Translations under genes and position numbers: made by a program
The notes under the pieces: model-generated
Seen by the model: only the letters and a program-made list of their open reading frames with translations
Told to the model about the DNA's origin: nothing
Database searches by the model: none
Origin: a virus
IMG/VR virus record: IMGVR_UViG_3300009285_006862
Span: 1 to 26,973 of that record
Direction: 5' to 3' (one strand)
Length of the DNA stretch: 26,973 nt
Part shown: positions 22,975-26,973 of the stretch, one piece after another
How the letters are laid out: every line of letters starts with the position of its first letter
How positions within the stretch are numbered: the stretch's first letter is position 1

Positions 22975-25392
22975 ATGACAGAAAAAATAAAAGTATTACA
23001 TTTGTCCGATAGCCCATTTATCAATACTGGCTTTTCTTCACAAAGTCTTTGGCTTATGAACGGGCTTGCTAATAAAAATTTTGAATGTCATTATCAAGCC
23101 GCAAATGGATACGCGGGCCAGGATTTACCTAAAGGATGCGTTAAATTACAGGACGGAACTCCATTCGATTTTAGTTTGTATGGGCACGGCCGGGAACCAT
23201 ATTCTTCTGATCTATGGCAACCTCGTATCAACGATGTCAAACCTGAATTTTTTGGGGTTTTGTTAGACACTTTTATGCTGTACCCCAAATGGTTGCAATT
23301 CCCTAACTTCGCCCCCGCCAAATCTTATTTTTGGTTCCCGAGTGACGGAGGTTTAGGTTTGCCTCATTCATGTGACCAGATCCTTAGAAAAGTTAATCTT
23401 CCGGTGGCAATGAGTAAGTTTGCCCAAAAACAAGCCCTTGACTATTACGGTATCAAGACCCATTATATCCCACACGGAATAGACACTACCCTTTTCCATC
23501 CAATGTCGGACAAAGAAAGGGCCGAGGCTAGGGCTAGGTGGGGACTCCAGGATAAATTCGTGGTGGGATGTTTTCTTAAAGGAACGGGAGTATTAATGAA
23601 TGATTTTGAAAAGAAAAAAATTGAAGATATATGTATTGGGGATAAAGTCATATCTCATTATGGGATATCCAGGAAAGTATTGAACACACAAAAGAAAGAA
23701 TTTAAAGGAAATCTTTTTTCGTTAACTATAACTGGTTTATCTTCTTCCCAATTAATCGCCACACAAGAACACCCTATTCTTTCAATAAAAAGAAAAGAAA
23801 TTTTATGTAAATTTCAATCAAGACAAAAGAGAAATTTTATTTGTAGAATGAAAAAATATTCAAATTGTTGGAATTGTCAAAAATACAAAAATACAATAGA
23901 ATTAAAATGGAACCCGGTTAAAAATTTAGAAGTTGGTGATTACGTTGCATTCCCTATACCCAAAGAAATAGAAGATTTGTCAACTATAAATTTAGAATCT
24001 TTATTTGATATAAAAACGATAAATAAATACAGTAAATCTTGTATTCCACTTATTATACCTCTCTCGTATGAATTTTTAAGAATGATTGGCTTATTTCTTG
24101 CTGAAGGTAATTTTATTAAATCCCGGGGCAATCTTAATGGTATAAATTTTACTTTTTCTATAAAAGAAGATATTTTTGTTGAAGAAGTAAAACAAAGTAT
24201 TCATAAAATATTTGGGTTGCAGAGTAATATATATAGAAGAAATAATAAGGGGAGTATAGAGATACGGATAATGAATAAATTATTGGCACATTTATTTAAA
24301 TATTTATGTGGGGAATATGCAAAATATAAACAAATTCATACATTATTAATGAAAATTGATCCACAAAAACAGAAGATAATTTTAGGCGGGTTAATGGCGG
24401 GAGATGGATGGGAAGGAATTAATTCTCATTGTAAAACTACACGAAAAACATTGGCAACAATTTCTGGAAAGCTTGCTGAACAAGTATTAATAATTTGTTT
24501 GAGAAATAAAATTATTGCAAATACATCTAAACAAATCCCAAAAAACAAAAAAAATAATGTTATTTGGAAAATTAATTTCCATGAAAATAAAAGAACACAG
24601 GTGAGTTTTTTTATTGACGATTGGCTTATGAGGCCCATAAGGAAGGTTCATAACAAACAAATAAACGATTATGTGTATAATTTAGAAGTTAAAACAGATA
24701 ATAGTTACATTGTAAATAATGTTGCAGTGCATAATTCAGTAACCAGAAATCAGGGCAGAAAAATGTTGGATCGGCAAATCAAATCGTTCGCATTATTTGC
24801 AAAGGACGTCCCCGAGGCAGTAATGCTGCTTCATACCGATCCTCAGGATGGTGCTGCGGTATTCGATATGCATCATTTGATACGAAAGTATAATATGCAA
24901 AATCGAATCAGGTTTACCGGCCTCCAATTTTTCAAAGGATTCCCGTACCAAAAAATGAATGAGATATATAACCTCATGGATGTATTTTTCTTGTCAACCA
25001 GTGGCGAAGGTTTCGGAATCCCGACACTGGAAGCTAATGCTTGCGGAGTTCCGGCAGTTGTTACCGATTTTACGACGACCCACGAACTTTTAATGGAGAA
25101 TGGTCAGTCGGGGTTACCAGTAAAATTAGCGGGCACGGAACACGTAGACCAGAAACTGTCAGAGGTCCAGAGAGATATTTTGATGGCGGAAGGTACGATA
25201 ACGGGTAGCTGGACTGTTGAAAGAGCTATAATGTCTATTAAAGACGGAGCAAGATGTTTGTCCGAATTATACAAAAACGAAGAACTAAGAAAGGAATTTG
25301 GAAGGAACGGAATTAAAAAAGTAAAACAAATCTATGATTGGCCAATCATAATTAAACAATGGGAAGATTTGTTCAAAAATAATTTGGATTAA
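22975..25392 (+). CDS. GT4-type glycosyltransferase split by an intein
   Basis: 805 residues as encoded. AGGAG precedes the ATG. The host enzyme has a first Rossmann-like part (IKVLHLSDSPFINTGFSSQS, IPHGIDTTLFHP) and a second with the GT4 EX7E motif EGFGIPTLE (E678, E686) followed by GVPAVVTDF. Residues 199-587 are an intein with LAGLIDADG endonuclease, inserted between VVG198 and S588VTRNQGRK, which is the nucleotide-sugar-binding loop of GT4 enzymes. Removing it leaves a 416-residue, normal-sized enzyme. It transfers a sugar from an activated donor; acceptor unknown. The extein uses a more balanced base composition than the AT-rich intein. Confidence 0.92.
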   Translation: MTEKIKVLHLSDSPFINTGFSSQSLWLMNGLANKNFECHYQAANGYAGQDLPKGCVKLQDGTPFDFSLYGHGREPYSSDLWQPRINDVKPEFFGVLLDTFMLYPKWLQFPNFAPAKSYFWFPSDGGLGLPHSCDQILRKVNLPVAMSKFAQKQALDYYGIKTHYIPHGIDTTLFHPMSDKERAEARARWGLQDKFVVGCFLKGTGVLMNDFEKKKIEDICIGDKVISHYGISRKVLNTQKKEFKGNLFSLTITGLSSSQLIATQEHPILSIKRKEILCKFQSRQKRNFICRMKKYSNCWNCQKYKNTIELKWNPVKNLEVGDYVAFPIPKEIEDLSTINLESLFDIKTINKYSKSCIPLIIPLSYEFLRMIGLFLAEGNFIKSRGNLNGINFTFSIKEDIFVEEVKQSIHKIFGLQSNIYRRNNKGSIEIRIMNKLLAHLFKYLCGEYAKYKQIHTLLMKIDPQKQKIILGGLMAGDGWEGINSHCKTTRKTLATISGKLAEQVLIICLRNKIIANTSKQIPKNKKNNVIWKINFHENKRTQVSFFIDDWLMRPIRKVHNKQINDYVYNLEVKTDNSYIVNNVAVHNSVTRNQGRKMLDRQIKSFALFAKDVPEAVMLLHTDPQDGAAVFDMHHLIRKYNMQNRIRFTGLQFFKGFPYQKMNEIYNLMDVFFLSTSGEGFGIPTLEANACGVPAVVTDFTTTHELLMENGQSGLPVKLAGTEHVDQKLSEVQRDILMAEGTITGSWTVERAIMSIKDGARCLSELYKNEELRKEFGRNGIKKVKQIYDWPIIIKQWEDLFKNNLD
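23569..24735 (+). mobile_element. LAGLIDADG intein (389 aa) in the glycosyltransferase
   Basis: Begins with Cys199 (CFLKGTGVLM) and ends VAVHN with Ser+1, the standard splice junctions. Block B is ATQEHPIL (T263, H266), block F/G contains VYNLEVKTDNSYIVNN. The two endonuclease motifs are MIGLFLAEGN and LGGLMAGDGW. A four-Cys cluster (C278, C290, C298, C301) lies before the endonuclease. The DNA is clearly more AT-rich than both flanks. Self-splicing and homing activity are inferred from intact motifs. Confidence 0.9.
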
Positions 25393-25397
25393 CTAAA

Positions 25398-26714
25398 ATG
25401 GGAAAACGCTTATTGTTAATGTCTTTACGCTCTCCATACTTAGACGACGCCAAAGTTTATCCTCCACTAGGAATTCTATATTTGAAATCTGCGGCCGAAA
25501 AACAAATTTCCGATCTTGAAATTGATTTAATGGACGATTACGATCTCAACGATCCTTCTTTATTTGATCCGTATGATTTTGTTGGGTTGAGTGTGATGAC
25601 CCCTCAACGTGAAGAAGCAAACCGAGTATTAACCCGAATAAAAGATTTAGATCCGAAAAAGAAAGTCATAATTGGAGGCCCGCACGCGCAATTCTATTTT
25701 GATGAAGTACAGAGACAACCATGGGATCATATTGTTTTAAGGGATGGCCAGAGAAGTTTAGTAAGAATCTTGCAAGGCGATGAAAGAAGAATATATTCTG
25801 ACATTCTAAATAAACAGGAATGGAAAGATCAACCAAATCCAGACAGAACAAGCGATATAGCAAGAAAGTTTTTAGCGCAATATAATTATACTTTGCAGGG
25901 GAAGCGTGCAGGGACTATGCTAACTGCAACGGGCTGTCCCGAACTTTGCAAATTTTGTGAGGATAGTCAAACACAGGTAAGGTGGCGGAGTGTAGAAACG
26001 TTGGCACAGGAAATGGATGATCTTCTGAGTTTGGGGTATCAGGGGGTATATTTGTTCGATGACATTTTTTCTATTGCCATGCACCAGATTAAACCAATAT
26101 TGGTGGAATTAAAAAAAAGAGATTTAGTATTCAGATGTAATGGTCAAGCAAGATATTTCACCAAATGGGGCGAAGACTTTGCAAAGTTATTAGCGGAACA
26201 CGGGTGTGCCGAGATTGCATTTGGCCACGAAACCGGGAGTCAGAAGATATTAGATAATATACAAAAAAGAACAACTGTCCAACAAAATTATGATTCAGTT
26301 ATTTACGCAAAAAAGTATGGGGTAAAGGTAAAATCTTTTATACTGCTGGGTCTCCCTGGAGAAGATATGGAGACACTTGCCGAAACTGAACGATTTGTTG
26401 CAACTGCAGGAATGGACGACTTCCAGTGTTGTGTATTTATGCCGTTTAAAGGAACAAAAATAAGAGAGAGTATTGATAGGGGGGAAACCATCGATTTAAA
26501 AATAGAAGCCAAGGGTGCTGATGGAGAAATAACGGGCGCATACGGCATTAAGGGGGGAGAGTCTTCCTATGAAGTAAGGACGGGGGCATTATCTTCCAAA
26601 GACTTAGAAGATTTTAGAAATTATTTGGTAACCACTTATAAACCCAAATCACATGCGAAAAAGTGGCAAGAAGATAAATTTTTTGATATTGGAAAAGATA
26701 CACATTCGATATAA
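25398..26714 (+). CDS. B12-binding-type radical SAM enzyme
   Basis: 438 residues. The N-terminal part (YPPLGILYLKSAAEK, VGLSVMTPQ, VIIGGPHAQF) is like the Rossmann-type cobalamin-binding domain of B12-dependent radical SAM proteins. The cluster motif is GCPELCKFCED with Cys180, 184 and 187 (CxxxCxxC). Later segments GLPGEDMETL and FMPFKGTKI fit the TIM-barrel end. These enzymes use an iron-sulphur cluster, SAM and often cobalamin for methylation or ring/chain modifications. It starts five bases after the glycosyltransferase stop. A sugar- or lipid-modifying role is likely from context but is not proven. Confidence 0.85.
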   Translation: MGKRLLLMSLRSPYLDDAKVYPPLGILYLKSAAEKQISDLEIDLMDDYDLNDPSLFDPYDFVGLSVMTPQREEANRVLTRIKDLDPKKKVIIGGPHAQFYFDEVQRQPWDHIVLRDGQRSLVRILQGDERRIYSDILNKQEWKDQPNPDRTSDIARKFLAQYNYTLQGKRAGTMLTATGCPELCKFCEDSQTQVRWRSVETLAQEMDDLLSLGYQGVYLFDDIFSIAMHQIKPILVELKKRDLVFRCNGQARYFTKWGEDFAKLLAEHGCAEIAFGHETGSQKILDNIQKRTTVQQNYDSVIYAKKYGVKVKSFILLGLPGEDMETLAETERFVATAGMDDFQCCVFMPFKGTKIRESIDRGETIDLKIEAKGADGEITGAYGIKGGESSYEVRTGALSSKDLEDFRNYLVTTYKPKSHAKKWQEDKFFDIGKDTHSI

Positions 26715-26715
26715 A

Positions 26716-26853
26716 ATGGCGATCTGGAATCATAAACAAAATTGTAAATGTAAGGCGTGTGGATATCCCTTCTGGTTAAAGAATTTTCCCTCCTGGAATA
26801 AAAACGAAGATAAATTTTTTGAAACGTGGCAAAAGGAGACTAAAAAATGTTAG
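26716..26853 (+). CDS. Small Cys protein (45 aa)
   Basis: Starts at ATG 26716, one base after the stop of the radical SAM gene; a longer in-frame start (26653) would overlap that gene heavily. It has CKCKACGYPF (C-x-C-x-x-C) and two W-rich turns. It could hold a metal ion. Function unknown. Its stop overlaps the next start. Confidence 0.55.
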   Translation: MAIWNHKQNCKCKACGYPFWLKNFPSWNKNEDKFFETWQKETKKC

Positions 26854-26973
26854 TAGTTGCATATATTGGAGATCGGTGTGCGAAATTCTTAGATATGAGT
26901 TTCAAAAGTATACTTGATGCAGATAAAATAATTTTTGTGTGGGGGATGGAAGATCCCGAAACGGTCTATTTCC
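26847..26973 (+). CDS. GT2-type glycosyltransferase (3' truncated by window end)
   Basis: Starts at ATG 26847 with AAAAGGAG upstream. The 42 visible residues (LVVAYIGDRCAKFLDMSFKSI, then ADKIIFVWGMEDPETVYF) match the start of a GT2 family enzyme, with a Rossmann-like first strand, a helix, and a D-x-T-like site near MEDPET. The rest lies outside the window. Confidence 0.7.
   Translation, partial: MLVVAYIGDRCAKFLDMSFKSILDADKIIFVWGMEDPETVYF

Overview
The window reads as one end-to-end stretch of a tailed double-stranded DNA virus (Caudoviricetes type, siphovirus-like tail). Every convincing gene lies on the + strand and the genes are tightly packed. The regulatory signals look archaeal: AT-rich TTTATATA-type TATA elements recur ahead of gene blocks (634, 672, 3350, 9838, 22675), oligo-T tracts close several blocks, and many genes carry strong GGAGG-type ribosome-binding sites. 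An archaeal host is therefore my best inference, but no host gene is present to prove it. The genome is AT-rich. A cobalamin-type radical SAM gene at the right end would suit an anaerobic host.

Layout. (1) 1-1581: small genes of unknown role, including a winged-helix-like protein with a poly-Asn tract and palindromic DNA repeats, and a putative zinc-binding protein. (2) 1631-5292: packaging and portal genes (small terminase, large terminase, a portal fused to a MuF-like head morphogenesis domain). (3) 5297-9831: an unusual insert between portal and protease that holds small Cys proteins and several beta-rich, GSV-repeat virion proteins, ending in a beta-propeller-like protein. (4) 9884-12259: prohead protease with an in-frame internally initiated scaffold, decoration protein, HK97-type major capsid protein. 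(5) 12317-15015: a repeat-stalk/lectin-like fibre and neck/connector genes. (6) 15117-22203: tail terminator, tail tube, tail chaperone with a -1 frameshift, tape measure, hub/baseplate, and two tandem paralogous receptor-binding-like proteins. (7) 22206-22629: a coiled-coil protein and a holin candidate. (8) 22710-26973: an AbrB-like small protein, then a cassette with an intein-split GT4 glycosyltransferase, a B12-type radical SAM enzyme, a small Cys protein and the start of a GT2 glycosyltransferase.

How the genes may work together. Terminase packages DNA through the portal. The protease and nested scaffold build the HK97-type shell. The connectors join a tail whose length is set by the tape measure, and several fibre or lectin-like proteins decorate head and tail. 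The glycosyltransferase/radical SAM cassette may modify virion proteins or the host surface.

The points most worth a second look are the intein-HEN in a viral GT4 enzyme, the A9 -1 frameshift in the tail chaperone, the nested scaffold start at 10589, the palindromic sites at 133-222, 527-620 and 1576-1614, and the expansion of GSV-repeat virion proteins.
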